DNA from: Arthrobacter sp. ov118
GTDB lineage: Bacteria > Actinomycetota > Actinomycetes > Actinomycetales > Micrococcaceae
Length of the DNA: 64,000 nucleotides
Assembly (NCBI RefSeq): GCF_900116495.1
Contig: NZ_FPAY01000011.1
Location: forward strand, 81,334-145,333
Direction: 5' to 3'
Positions within the stretch are counted from its first letter, which is position 1; each line of letters opens with the position of its first letter. A program made the position numbers and the translations under genes. The notes under the pieces are model-generated. The model was given only the letters and a program-made list of their open reading frames with translations. It made no database searches and had not been told where the DNA came from. Positions 52,789 to 62,165 of the stretch are shown here, piece by piece.

Positions 52789-53685
52789 ATGGATGACGAA
52801 CTGCTGGTAGCACCGCCTCTCGCCGTGAAAGATCTTGCCGGCCGGGCAGGGTTCGATGGGAACTTCCTGGGCCAGCCCGTGCCGCTGCCCGCCCTGCCCG
52901 GGGTGGAGACGGTCCTGCTGCCCTACACGCACTTCTCGGTGCTGATGCGCCCGGACAAGCGCCTCGCCGCCGTGACGGGACTGGGCATGGACGGCAGCAA
53001 GCTCGTGGACCTGGACCGGGCGGGAATCCCTTGGCGGCTGGATCCCCGGCTGGCCACGGACCTCCAGACGGGGGAGAGTGTGTACGCCCGGAACGACATC
53101 GACCGCGGGCATCTGGTCCGTCGGGCCTCCGCGGTCTGGGGTGACACGGTCGCCGAGGCGCAGCTGGCGAACGAAGACACATTCCACTATACGAACGCTG
53201 CGCCCCAGGCGGCGAAGTTCAACCAGGGCCTCGAGCTGTGGCTGGGTCTCGAGTCCTACCTTCAGGAACATGCCGCCGAATACCGCAGCAGGATTGTCGT
53301 CTTCACCGGCCCGATTTTCAGCGCCATCGATCCGGTGTACCGCGGCGTGGAGATCCCGCTGCGCTTCTTCAAGGTCGCCGTCTTCATCCATCAGGGACAG
53401 CTCGCGGCCGTCGGGTACGTGGTGGACCAGACCCCTGAGCTGGCGGAGATACCCGAGGTGCCCAAGCCAGGTGCCATCGAGGATGCCCCTCCGCTGGGCC
53501 CGTTTCGGACCTTCCAGGTGCCCATCCGCGACATCGCCGAACTCACCGGCCTGGACTTGGACCAGCTGATTGCCGTGGACCGGATGCCCATCGCCGCGAC
53601 ACTCGGTGCCGCCCGCGTCGGATCCACCTGGCGGAAGCTGGCCGCCGTCGAAGACCTCGACCTCGACTTCGACCTCAAGGACTAA
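52789..53685 (+). CDS. DNA/RNA non-specific endonuclease (NUC family)
   Basis: The 298-residue protein has the beta-beta-alpha-metal nuclease motif NDIDRGHLVRRASAVWGD with the catalytic DRGH histidine (about residue 108), and TFHYTNAAPQAAKFNQGLE with the metal-binding Asn. No signal peptide or membrane segment is present, which is unusual because many relatives are secreted or mitochondrial. No immunity gene is adjacent. A role in degrading DNA inside the cell, or delivery by another route, is possible. Confidence 0.85.
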   Translation: MDDELLVAPPLAVKDLAGRAGFDGNFLGQPVPLPALPGVETVLLPYTHFSVLMRPDKRLAAVTGLGMDGSKLVDLDRAGIPWRLDPRLATDLQTGESVYARNDIDRGHLVRRASAVWGDTVAEAQLANEDTFHYTNAAPQAAKFNQGLELWLGLESYLQEHAAEYRSRIVVFTGPIFSAIDPVYRGVEIPLRFFKVAVFIHQGQLAAVGYVVDQTPELAEIPEVPKPGAIEDAPPLGPFRTFQVPIRDIAELTGLDLDQLIAVDRMPIAATLGAARVGSTWRKLAAVEDLDLDFDLKD

Positions 53686-54507
53686 CGCGGAGCGCCGCTG
53701 CTCGTTTGGCGGCCCGTTCTACGGTGCCTCAAATGTTTCACCTACAGGCGCGGGAGCCAGCTGCGGGCGCCGGACATGAAACGTCTTTGCAGGCGTCACG
53801 TACTCGGTCATGACCCCGTTTGGCGTTCACGAACGCAGACTACGGTCCCCACCGCCCAGTTGGGGAACAAAATTCGCACTGCCGTGTGAGCCCGCTTTAC
53901 TGCCGATAATCCACGCTGTCGCTTGCCGTAGGGACTCGACAGAAGTGTGAGATTTCGATCTAAGAGTTTCTTGAACCATTGTCAGAGAATCAAGAATCGA
54001 ATCGTATTCTGACAGCCTTTGGCCGCCTGCCTGACGTCAGGTTGGGGTGTACTACAAGCGGACAATCGGTCGCGACGGCCAGCCGACCCTTCCCGGGTGG
54101 AGTGGAGACATGGGGCACGACGCCCGCTCAGCTGGAAAGGCGCTTCACCAATTTGACGAGGTCTGGTCCTGTCCCGGCTCCCAACAATTTCCCGGCCCGG
54201 CAGGATCCGCTTATACCCGCCACCACATATGGGAACCGTGCTGGCGTACTCCAGTGCCGTGAATTCTTCGCCCAGCTGCTGGCTCAGTCCCATGTCCGGG
54301 AAGTCAACGAGGGCGCCGCATTCGCCTGTACCTGAAATGGGCCAAACACTCGGAGGCCCTGATCAGGATCGAAAAGCATCCGGCGGGTCTAGGAACACCT
54401 CCGACGTCGGGTACTGGCGTACAGCCGACACCGTTTGCCATTTTTCTTGCCCCCAAGGAGAACGTGAGGATAAATTCCGGACGAGCTCTTTGCATTGTGA
54501 GCTTAAT
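53686..54507. other. Long intergenic region, nothing recognised
   Basis: About 820 bases lie before the GntP operator without a convincing gene on either strand. CCTTCA facing TGAAGG lies at about 54557-54572, between the operator and the GntP start. The region may hold decayed sequence. Confidence 0.4.
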
Positions 54508-54520
54508 CCCATATTATGGG
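54508..54520. promoter_or_regulatory. Palindromic operator upstream of the GntP operon
   Basis: CCCATATTATGGG is a perfect palindrome around one central T. A near copy, CCCATAATATGAG, occurs at 60962 upstream of the second operon of the same pathway. Both probably bind the IclR regulator at the end of the window. Confidence 0.6.
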
Positions 54521-54595
54521 TTGAAGCTGTTCCCCTTCCGGGTGCTACCTGCTCCAAGCCTTCAGAGCTGAAGGCGAAACGATCGGATCCTCTTC

Positions 54596-56032
54596 ATGTC
54601 AGACATCGCTGTCTTGATCAACACAGGCGTAGCCGTCCTGGCCGCGGTTGTGCTCATTGTGCGTTTCAGAGTCAACCCCGTCATAGCCTTGGTCCTCGCT
54701 TCGGTTTATCTGGGCTTGGCTGTCGGTCTGGGCGTGGAAAAGACCGTCAAAACCATCACGTCGGGTTTCGGTGACATCATGGTGGATGTCGGCCTGCTCA
54801 TCGCGTTCGGCGTCCTGATGGGCTCCGTCCTTAACCAGAGCGGCGCGATCCGGCGCTTGGTGGAGCACCTGCTCAACACGTTCGGACCCAAGCGACTGCC
54901 ATACACGATGGGCCTTGCGATCGGCACCGTGCTCCAGTCCATCTTCCTGGACGTGCTCCTCGTCATTTCGGCCCCCCTGGCCCGAAAACTGGCGCCAAGA
55001 ATCGGCAAATATGGCACCGCCCGGATGGCTACCGCCATGGCGATCGCTCTGGAATGCGGCATTGTATTCACGGTTCCTGGGGTCGCATCACTCGCCTTGG
55101 CCGGACTCCTGAAAGTACCGCTGGGGAAAATGCTACTGTTCGGCCTGCTGCTGGTTATCCCGACCATCATCATCTCGATCGCCATCATGACGTTCCTCTT
55201 CCGGCGCGGCTTCTGGAACGAGGCAAAGGATGAAGACCACACCTTCGTCGCCGAGGAAGACCAGGAAGGCGAAGAGGACGATCATGAGGCGGGCGCCCCG
55301 CCCGTCGGCCATCCGACGGACACTCGAGGCGGCAGCGGCACGGATCTGCAAACTGGAACGGTGTTGTTGACACAACGCGGCAAGAAGCAGTTCCCGTTGC
55401 TTCTGCTATTCGCCCCGCTCCTGACGTCGCTCCTGCTCATTGGCGCCGGCGCTGTCCTGCAAATCCTTGAGATCGACCTGCCGTGGCTGCAGCTCCTCGG
55501 CGAACCGGTCATCGCACTCCTCATCGGCCTGATCGGCACCTGCCTCGTCACCCGCTCCGCCATCGGGCAGAAGCGCGTCGAGGAGGCCATTGCCGTCGGA
55601 TTCAAGGAGAGCGGCCAAATCCTCATCCTCACCGGCGTCGGCGGCTGCCTCGCCGCGACCGTCGCTGCAGCCGGCCTTGGCCACATCCTTGGCGGACTCT
55701 TCTCCGCAAGCACCGTCGCCCCGCTCCTCGTGGTGTGGGCCATCGCGGCCGTGCTCCACATCGCCGTCGGCTCAGTCACGCTGTCCGCCATCACCGCCGC
55801 AGGCCTGCTGGCCCCCATCGCACCCGCCATTGGTCTGGACCCGGTGCTGGTAGCACTGGCCGCCGGCGCCGGATCCCTGTTCATGGTTCACATCACCAGC
55901 AACACCTTCTGGCTCCTGCAGTCACTCCTGGGCCAGAGCGTACGGGGTGCGCTGAAATCCGTAACTTTCGGAGTCTCGGTGGCCTCCGTCGTCGCAATCC
56001 TGCTGATCATGCCGATGAGCCTGCTGTTCTGA
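54596..56032 (+). CDS. GntP family organic-acid permease
   Basis: The 478-residue protein has about twelve membrane segments in the GntP pattern: VNPVIALVLASVYLGLAVGL, then GLLIAFGVLMGSVLNQSGAI and IAVGSVTLSAITAAGLLAPI, with an acidic cytosolic loop (EEDQEGEEDDHEAG) in the middle. GntP relatives import gluconate and other hydroxy acids with protons. It heads an operon with CoA-transferase and lyase genes, so its substrate should be a hydroxy acid used by them. Confidence 0.85.
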   Translation: MSDIAVLINTGVAVLAAVVLIVRFRVNPVIALVLASVYLGLAVGLGVEKTVKTITSGFGDIMVDVGLLIAFGVLMGSVLNQSGAIRRLVEHLLNTFGPKRLPYTMGLAIGTVLQSIFLDVLLVISAPLARKLAPRIGKYGTARMATAMAIALECGIVFTVPGVASLALAGLLKVPLGKMLLFGLLLVIPTIIISIAIMTFLFRRGFWNEAKDEDHTFVAEEDQEGEEDDHEAGAPPVGHPTDTRGGSGTDLQTGTVLLTQRGKKQFPLLLLFAPLLTSLLLIGAGAVLQILEIDLPWLQLLGEPVIALLIGLIGTCLVTRSAIGQKRVEEAIAVGFKESGQILILTGVGGCLAATVAAAGLGHILGGLFSASTVAPLLVVWAIAAVLHIAVGSVTLSAITAAGLLAPIAPAIGLDPVLVALAAGAGSLFMVHITSNTFWLLQSLLGQSVRGALKSVTFGVSVASVVAILLIMPMSLLF

Positions 56033-56076
56033 CCGGGCAGCTATCCACCGCAACGCCACAAAACGAAGGAACACCA

Positions 56077-57327
56077 ATGACACAGACACGCATCGCACCG
56101 CTGGACGGCGTCAGAGTCCTCGAACTAGGAAACTACATAGCTGCACCCACTGCGGGCCGGCTTCTCGCTGACTTCGGTGCCGAAGTGATCAAGGTAGAGC
56201 GGCCTGGTACCGGCGACGAGCTGCGCAACTGGAGGCTGCACAAGGGCGACACCTCCATGCTGTACCGCACCATCAACCGCAACAAGAAGTCCGTCGTCTT
56301 GGACCTGCGCACCGAGGCCGGCCGGCAGGCGGTCCTGGGACTTGCCGGGAAGTCGGACATCCTCCTGGAAAACTTCCGTCCGGGAACCCTGGAGAAATGG
56401 GGGCTGGGCCCCGAGGTCCTTAACGAGGTAAACCCGGAACTTGTCATCACACGCATTTCCGCCTTTGGGCAGACCGGACCGCTGTCCGAGCGTCCGGGCT
56501 TTGCCGCAGTCGCCGAAGCTTACGGGGGCTTCCGGAACCTCGTCGGCGATCCCGACCGCGCGCCCGTACGGGTCGGCGTCTCGATCGGCGATTCGATCGC
56601 GGGCCTCTACGCAGCCTTCGGCTCCATGATGAGCCTCTACCAACGGGAAGCGCGACGCCGGGACTCCGCTGGTGCCGCTGTGCTCACCGAACGAATCATC
56701 GACGTTGCGCTCAACGAAGCCATGTTCTCCATGATGGAATCGCTCATTCCGGACTACCAGGCATATGGTGTGGACCGGCAACGTGTAGGCGGCCGCATGG
56801 AAGGAATCGCACCCTCCAACGCCTACATCTGCAAGGACGGAGCCAGCATCGTTGTCGCCGGCAACGGGGACTCCATCTACCAGCGGTACATGCAGACCAT
56901 CGGGCGCCCGGAGTTGGCCGAAGATCCCGAACTGCAGAGCAATGCCGGCCGCTGGGCACGGCGCGAGGAACTGGACCAGGCCATTGGCGCATGGACCGGG
57001 GAACTGGATGCCGCCGACGCCCTTGCCGCCCTGGACGCGGCCGGTGTTCCGGCGGGCCCTATTTACACTGCAGCGGATATCAGTAACGACAGCCAGTACG
57101 CGGCCCGCAACATGATCCAGAAATTCGACGTCTCCACCGGCGAAGAAACCCTCTCCGGCGTCGGCTTCCCGGGCATCGTGCCCGTCATCGGCGACCAGTC
57201 CCTGCCCATCCGCAACCTCGGGCCGGATCTGGGCGAAAACACAGCGGAAATCCTCTCCGGGCTCTTGGACATGGACCCGACAGAGATCACTGCGGCCGCT
57301 GGCCGCGAGGAGGCACTTCAGGCATGA
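56077..57327 (+). CDS. CaiB/BaiF (type III) CoA-transferase
   Basis: The 416-residue protein begins LDGVRVLELGNYIAAPTAGR and has LLADFGAEVIKVERPGTGDE and RVGVSIGDSIAGLYAAFGS, in which Asp172 matches the catalytic aspartate of formyl-CoA transferase. Family members move CoA from a donor such as succinyl-CoA to an acid. It sits between the permease and a lyase, so it likely activates the imported acid. GAAGGAAC precedes the ATG. Confidence 0.88.
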   Translation: MTQTRIAPLDGVRVLELGNYIAAPTAGRLLADFGAEVIKVERPGTGDELRNWRLHKGDTSMLYRTINRNKKSVVLDLRTEAGRQAVLGLAGKSDILLENFRPGTLEKWGLGPEVLNEVNPELVITRISAFGQTGPLSERPGFAAVAEAYGGFRNLVGDPDRAPVRVGVSIGDSIAGLYAAFGSMMSLYQREARRRDSAGAAVLTERIIDVALNEAMFSMMESLIPDYQAYGVDRQRVGGRMEGIAPSNAYICKDGASIVVAGNGDSIYQRYMQTIGRPELAEDPELQSNAGRWARREELDQAIGAWTGELDAADALAALDAAGVPAGPIYTAADISNDSQYAARNMIQKFDVSTGEETLSGVGFPGIVPVIGDQSLPIRNLGPDLGENTAEILSGLLDMDPTEITAAAGREEALQA

Positions 57328-58328
57328 ACCACCACGTAAACCCACTCGCCTCAACACTGGGCAACACCATCCTGCGCGACGTCACCCTGCGGGACGGGCT
57401 TCAGCTCACCGGAAAGCTCCTGCCCACCGAACAAAAAGTGGACACCGTCCGCGAGCTGCTGCGCCTGGGCGTACCCGCGATCGAACTCGGCTCCATGGCC
57501 CGACCCGACCTCGTTCCCACTATGGCCAACACCCTGGAGGTAGTTCAGGCCCTCACCGCCGAGGAACTCGACAAATGTTGGATCTGGGTCGCCACTCCGG
57601 GGCACGTGGCCAAAGCAGCGGCCGCCGGGGCGCGGAACTTCCAATACTGCCTCTCCGCCTCAGACTCGCACAACAAGGCAAACATCGGCCGCAGCACGGA
57701 CGAAAGCCTCGCCGCTCTGCCCGAGGCCGTGAAATACGCCAAAGCCGTCGATGGCCAGATCCAACTTTGCATAGCCACCTCGTTCACGTGCCCCTTTGAA
57801 GGAATGGTCCCGGAAGAACGCGTCCTGTCCATCGCCAACGATCCCCGGGCAGAGGGCACCACGGACATAGTCCTCTGTGACACTCTTGGGCAGGCTATTC
57901 CCGCCCAGGTGTCCGGGCTGATCAGCCGCATCCGCCAGGAGTCTCCTTCCCGCCGGATCGTGTACCACGGCCATGACACCTGGGGCCTCGGCGTCGCCAA
58001 CACCCTCGCCGCCATCCAGTCCGGCGCCACCATGGTGGACGGCGCGCTGGGCGGCCTCGGCGGGTGCCCCTTCGCCCCAGGCGCGAGCGGAAACACCTCG
58101 AGCGAGGACATCCTGTTCGCAACACGCCCGGAATGGCTGACCACCGAAAGATTCGCAGGACTGGTGGGGCTTTCCGAGAAACTGCTTGCGGAGCTCGGCG
58201 AGCCCAACCGTTCAAAGTCCGCTCAAGGGGCACGCTCCAAAGCCGCGGCCTTCGAGTGGGTCATCCCTTCAGACGCCAGCACGCCGTCAAACGACGCTGC
58301 ATGCGGCACGGTGCCCACGGCCCCGTAG
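57324..58328 (+). CDS. HMG-CoA lyase-like enzyme
   Basis: The 334-residue protein has the HMGL TIM-barrel motifs: RDVTLRDGLQL (residues 18-28), YHGHDTWGLGVANTLAA with metal histidines, and GGLGGCPFAPGASGN with the signature cysteine. HMGL enzymes cleave 3-hydroxy-acyl-CoA to acetyl-CoA and a keto acid, as with HMG-CoA or citramalyl-CoA. It overlaps the CoA-transferase gene by four bases (ATGA). The exact substrate is unknown. Confidence 0.88.
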   Translation: MNHHVNPLASTLGNTILRDVTLRDGLQLTGKLLPTEQKVDTVRELLRLGVPAIELGSMARPDLVPTMANTLEVVQALTAEELDKCWIWVATPGHVAKAAAAGARNFQYCLSASDSHNKANIGRSTDESLAALPEAVKYAKAVDGQIQLCIATSFTCPFEGMVPEERVLSIANDPRAEGTTDIVLCDTLGQAIPAQVSGLISRIRQESPSRRIVYHGHDTWGLGVANTLAAIQSGATMVDGALGGLGGCPFAPGASGNTSSEDILFATRPEWLTTERFAGLVGLSEKLLAELGEPNRSKSAQGARSKAAAFEWVIPSDASTPSNDAACGTVPTAP

Positions 58329-58530
58329 CCGTCATCCGGCAGGAGCCGGAGGGAGCGGCTCCCGGCGACGACCCAAAATGCGCCAACGTCCCAGCGGCTT
58401 CCCGCCGCGACGTTCCTGGAGCCAGTCCCGAAGCGACAGTCCAACGCCGGAAGGCCCCAACGCCAGCGCCGCAGAAGAGGCGGCAGGAATGCCCCTGCCC
58501 TAGATCGATTTTCTGAACATAGGAGTAACC

Positions 58531-59385
58531 ATGATTACCCGTGAAAGCGTCGTCCACAGCGACGAAGACCTAAAACGGATTGCCGGCACAATCCGCCGCG
58601 ACATCATTTCGATGCTTGCCGCGGCTAAGAGCGGACACAGTGCCGGACCCTTGGGCATGGCAGAGCTGTTGGCCGTTCTGTATTTCCACAGCATGCTCCA
58701 CGATCCGCAAAACCCGGACTGGGACAAGAGGGACGTCTTCTACCTCAGCAACGGGCACACGGCACCCGTTCTCTACGCCGCCATGGCACGCGCGGGATAC
58801 TTTCCCGTCGACGAGCTCCAGACCCTGCGCCAATTCGGCTCCCGGCTCCAGGGCCACCCGGAGCGTCTGGCCCTGCCCGGGCTGGAAAGCACGAGCGGAC
58901 CCCTCGGCTCGGGACTTTCACAGGCCGCCGGTTATGCGTACGTGCTGCAGGAGATTGACCAGGTAAACCAGCGGTGGGTCTACACAATCATGGGCGACGG
59001 CGAGATCAATGAGGGAAATGTGTGGGAGGCCGCAATGTTCGCGGGCAAATACGCCTTGGGCAACCTCATCGCCTTTATTGACCGCAACAACATTCAAATC
59101 GACGGTTCCACCGAAGACGTGATGCCCTTGCGCGACCTCCGCGGCAAGTGGGAATCGTTCGACTGGCACGTTCTTGAAATTGACGGAAACAACGTTCGCA
59201 GCATCATCGACGCCATCGGGCTTGCCAAGGCTGTTACTGCCAAACCCACCATGATCATCGCAAATACCGTCCCCGGCAAGGGCGTGCCATTCATGGAATA
59301 CAACCACCGCTGGCACGGCATGCCCCCCACATCGGAGCAGGCCGACATCGCCCTGCTCGCACTCGAAGGAGCCACAGCCCCATGA
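58531..59385 (+). CDS. Transketolase, N-terminal (TPP-binding) subunit
   Basis: The 284-residue protein is the first half of a split transketolase. It has YLSNGHTAPVLYAAMARAGY, STSGPLGSGLSQAAGYAYV and the TPP motif GDGEINEGNVWEAAMFAGKY (155-174). A 202-base gap separates it from the lyase gene. Split transketolases act as a heterodimer with the next gene. Such pairs often serve specialised pathways rather than the pentose phosphate cycle. Confidence 0.9.
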   Translation: MITRESVVHSDEDLKRIAGTIRRDIISMLAAAKSGHSAGPLGMAELLAVLYFHSMLHDPQNPDWDKRDVFYLSNGHTAPVLYAAMARAGYFPVDELQTLRQFGSRLQGHPERLALPGLESTSGPLGSGLSQAAGYAYVLQEIDQVNQRWVYTIMGDGEINEGNVWEAAMFAGKYALGNLIAFIDRNNIQIDGSTEDVMPLRDLRGKWESFDWHVLEIDGNNVRSIIDAIGLAKAVTAKPTMIIANTVPGKGVPFMEYNHRWHGMPPTSEQADIALLALEGATAP

Positions 59386-60413
59386 CCGCTTTCCCCCTGG
59401 ACCCCCGTGCCCTCACCAACGACGTCAGCTCGGAACCCATTCGCGCTGGTTTTGGCCGTGGTCTCCTCGCAGCTGGCGAACTCGATGAGCGCGTGGTCGC
59501 ACTTTGTGCCGACCTTACCGACAGTACGCAGATGCACCTCTTCAAGGACCGCTTTCCGCGCCGCTTCGTGCAAGTTGGCGTCGCCGAGCAGAACCTGGTC
59601 ACCGTGGCCAGCGGCATGGCCCGAGCTGGAAAAATCCCCTTCACATCCAGCTACGCAGCCTTCAGCCCGGGCCGCAACTGGGAGCAATTTAAGACAACAG
59701 CGGCACTGAATGACCAGCCCGTAACCATCGTCGGCTCACACGCCGGGATCAACGTGGGTCCCGACGGCGCGACCCATCAAATGCTCGAAGACATCGCCTT
59801 GATGCGCGTCATCCCCAACACCCGCGTCATTGCCCCCGCAGACAGCATAGAAGCCGAAAAAGCCACACGCGCCCTTGCCTCCGATCCGGGCCCGAGTTAC
59901 ATCCGCCTAGCCCGGGATGCCACGCCGGTTTTCACCACCGCAGATTCGCCGTTCGAAATCGGGAAGGCGTACGTGCTGCGTTCCGGAACGGACATATCGA
60001 TCATCACCACCGGGACCATGACCTATCAAGGTCTGCTCGCTGCGGAAATCCTCGCCGACCGGGGACTCTCTGCGGAGGTTGTCCACGTTCCAACAATCAA
60101 GCCGCTTGACGAAGAAACCATCCTCAACAGCATCCGGAAAACCAGGTACGCTGCCACGATTGAAGAAGCTCAGATCGCCGGCGGACTAGGCTCAGCCGTG
60201 GCCGAACTTGCCTCGCTCCGCTGCCCGATTCCCATTGACCGCTTCGGGATGAAAGACCGCTTCGGTGAAAGCGGCACCCCTGCGAAGCTCCTTGAGGTCT
60301 TCCGTCTCACCGGTCCCCAGCTCGCAGATGACATCGAGCAGTGCGTCCGGGAGCGGACTGCAGCAGCCTCCCTGGCTGCTCCGACGGAAGTTGCCGACGC
60401 TCTCGCCCACTAG
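59382..60413 (+). CDS. Transketolase, C-terminal subunit
   Basis: The 343-residue protein holds the pyrimidine-binding and C-terminal domains: VVALCADLTDSTQMHLFKDR, FVQVGVAEQNLVTVASGMAR with the catalytic Glu of the VAEQN motif, and GPDGATHQMLEDIALMRVI. It overlaps the N-terminal subunit gene by four bases. Together they would transfer two-carbon ketol units, for which hydroxypyruvate can be donor. Confidence 0.92.
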   Translation: MTAFPLDPRALTNDVSSEPIRAGFGRGLLAAGELDERVVALCADLTDSTQMHLFKDRFPRRFVQVGVAEQNLVTVASGMARAGKIPFTSSYAAFSPGRNWEQFKTTAALNDQPVTIVGSHAGINVGPDGATHQMLEDIALMRVIPNTRVIAPADSIEAEKATRALASDPGPSYIRLARDATPVFTTADSPFEIGKAYVLRSGTDISIITTGTMTYQGLLAAEILADRGLSAEVVHVPTIKPLDEETILNSIRKTRYAATIEEAQIAGGLGSAVAELASLRCPIPIDRFGMKDRFGESGTPAKLLEVFRLTGPQLADDIEQCVRERTAAASLAAPTEVADALAH

Positions 60414-60961
60414 GAAACCGGGGAGGGAACGGCTTCGCCGCCGCGCCGGGGCCGAGGCTGTTCCCCGCCATCGTCATGTGGTGCCGGAATTGAACCTTGC
60501 TGTGGTTCCAAAAGTCGCGCACGTATTTTCAGATTTCCCGGCGCCGGCGCGCGCACTCGCAACACGCAACCCGAAAGACGGGGGCCCGCGCCGGGAATCA
60601 TCTCCGAAGACCAATGTTCACATGATCCTGGTCGACGAGAGGCATCAGTGTTGCCGACACCGAGGGTTCCTGCCAGCCAAGGCAGGGACCCTCGATGTCG
60701 GTTTACACGCCGCGTCCGTGGTGGCTCCCGCCGGCGCGCTGCCACCCCGTGCTTCCTGGGGGCGAATCACTTCGCGCTGGCGTGAGTTCCGGAGTGAAGC
60801 CGGGTCGGTCAAAGCCCTGATTCCGCCGTTCCTCGGACGAGGCCGGGAACCGCGGATGGAGCCGATGCCTGCCCCTGGTCAGCAGAGGGAGCTTTTCCGC
60901 CAGTCACTATAAAAGACATCGGGTGCAAGAATGCAGGCCCTCTTCACTATACGGGTTTAAT
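60414..60961. other. Intergenic region upstream of the second operon
   Basis: No convincing gene is seen in these roughly 550 bases. It ends in an AT-rich segment (TCACTATAAAAG at about 60904) that leads into the palindromic operator. A promoter for the dehydrogenase-kinase operon is expected here. Confidence 0.4.
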
Positions 60962-60974
60962 CCCATAATATGAG
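60962..60974. promoter_or_regulatory. IclR-type operator copy upstream of the dehydrogenase operon
   Basis: CCCATAATATGAG matches the operator at 54508 in both arms except one base (CCCATA-N-TATGGG consensus). It lies 202 bases upstream of the dehydrogenase start. Confidence 0.5.
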
Positions 60975-61173
60975 TGATGATGATCAGCGACGATGCTGTC
61001 ATACGTCCGTCCGGCACTGTTCGCGCGGAAGACACGGCAGCGCGTTCCTTCTCAAAGTGGGAACGTGCAGCGAATGCGCGGCTTCGGCCGCGGGAGGAAC
61101 TTCAACCATGAACTGCAATCCAGGGCGCCGCGCGTCAGACTTTGAACGAACCCACCTGAGGGATGGCGCCTGA
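60970..61173 (+). CDS. Possible small leader ORF
   Basis: A 67-codon frame with several cysteines (RRCCHTSVRHCSRG and VGTCSECAASAAGG) starts inside the operator and ends two bases before the GTG of the dehydrogenase gene. Composition is not clearly protein-like. The spacing would fit translational coupling or a leader peptide. Confidence 0.2.
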   Translation: MSDDDQRRCCHTSVRHCSRGRHGSAFLLKVGTCSECAASAAGGTSTMNCNPGRRASDFERTHLRDGA

Positions 61174-61175
61174 CC

Positions 61176-62165
61176 GTGGGCAACAGCTTCCTGGTCACGA
61201 CCGCGATCCCGGAACCCGGGCTCGGGCTGCTTAGCAACGCCGGCAGGGTCACCGTGCTGCCCGAGCCCCCCGACTACGAATCGCTGGCCTCACTGTGCGC
61301 ATCCGGGGACTTCGATGTCGTCCTCACCCAGCTACGCGACGTGATCGACGCCGATCTGCTGGCCCGTGCCCGCGTCCGAGGGATATCCAACTTCGCCGTC
61401 GGCTACAACAACATCGACGTCGGTGCGGCCACCCGGGCCGGCATTCTTGTGGGCAATACGCCCGGTGTCCTCACGGATGCGACGGCGGACATTGCCATGC
61501 TGCTCATCCTCGGCACGGCCAGACGCGTCGTGGAGGCGGACAAACTGGTACGCGAGGGCAGATTCCACGGCTGGGAGCCGAACCTCCTGCTCGGCCGCAA
61601 CGTCTCCGGTGCGGTCCTGGGCCTCGCCGGATTCGGCAGAATAGCCCGCGCCACTGCCAGACGGGCCTTGGGATTCGGCATGGAGGTACTCTTCGCGCCC
61701 AGACCACCCGGTGACCGGCCGGTAAGCGAAGGTGAGCTGGGCGAGTTCGCCGGTAAGGTCCGCCAGGTGCCTTGGGAGGAGCTTGTGGAACGCAGCGACT
61801 TTTTGTCCCTGCACGTTCCCCTCAACGACCAGACCCGGTACATGGTGGACGCCGGCGTCCTGCGCCGCATGAAGCCTGACGCCATCCTTATCAATACCGC
61901 CCGCGGCCCGATTGTGCATGAGGCAGCCCTGGTGGAGGCGCTGCGGAACGGCGTCATCGCGGCAGCCGGCCTGGACGTCTTCGAAGATGAACCGCGGCTG
62001 GCCCCCGGCCTGGCCGAACTGCCGAACACCGTGTTGCTGCCGCATGTCGGCAGCGCAACCGTACCCGTCCGAGCCGAGATGGCACGCCTCAGCGCGCTAA
62101 ATGCGGTGGCCATCGCCGAAGGCAGCGTGCCCCCGCACGCCGTGAACCCGGAGGCCCAAGCATGA
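61176..62165 (+). CDS. D-2-hydroxyacid dehydrogenase (glyoxylate/hydroxypyruvate reductase-like)
   Basis: The 329-residue protein has the GhrB/GRHPR layout. ISNFAVGYNNIDVGAATRAG precedes the NAD(P)-binding GLAGFGRIARATARRALGFG. The active site shows Arg (INTARGPIVHEAAL), Glu (LDVFEDEP) and His (LLPHVGSAT). It starts with GTG. Coupling to a glycerate kinase gene by ATGA overlap indicates that it makes D-glycerate from hydroxypyruvate or works on a related acid. Confidence 0.88.
   Translation: MGNSFLVTTAIPEPGLGLLSNAGRVTVLPEPPDYESLASLCASGDFDVVLTQLRDVIDADLLARARVRGISNFAVGYNNIDVGAATRAGILVGNTPGVLTDATADIAMLLILGTARRVVEADKLVREGRFHGWEPNLLLGRNVSGAVLGLAGFGRIARATARRALGFGMEVLFAPRPPGDRPVSEGELGEFAGKVRQVPWEELVERSDFLSLHVPLNDQTRYMVDAGVLRRMKPDAILINTARGPIVHEAALVEALRNGVIAAAGLDVFEDEPRLAPGLAELPNTVLLPHVGSATVPVRAEMARLSALNAVAIAEGSVPPHAVNPEAQA

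Noticed and set aside
53982..54293. A minus-strand 103-codon frame with GGGYKRILPGREIVGSRDR
   Set aside because: Part of it looks protein-like, but the ends do not, there is no ribosome-binding site and I recognise no family.
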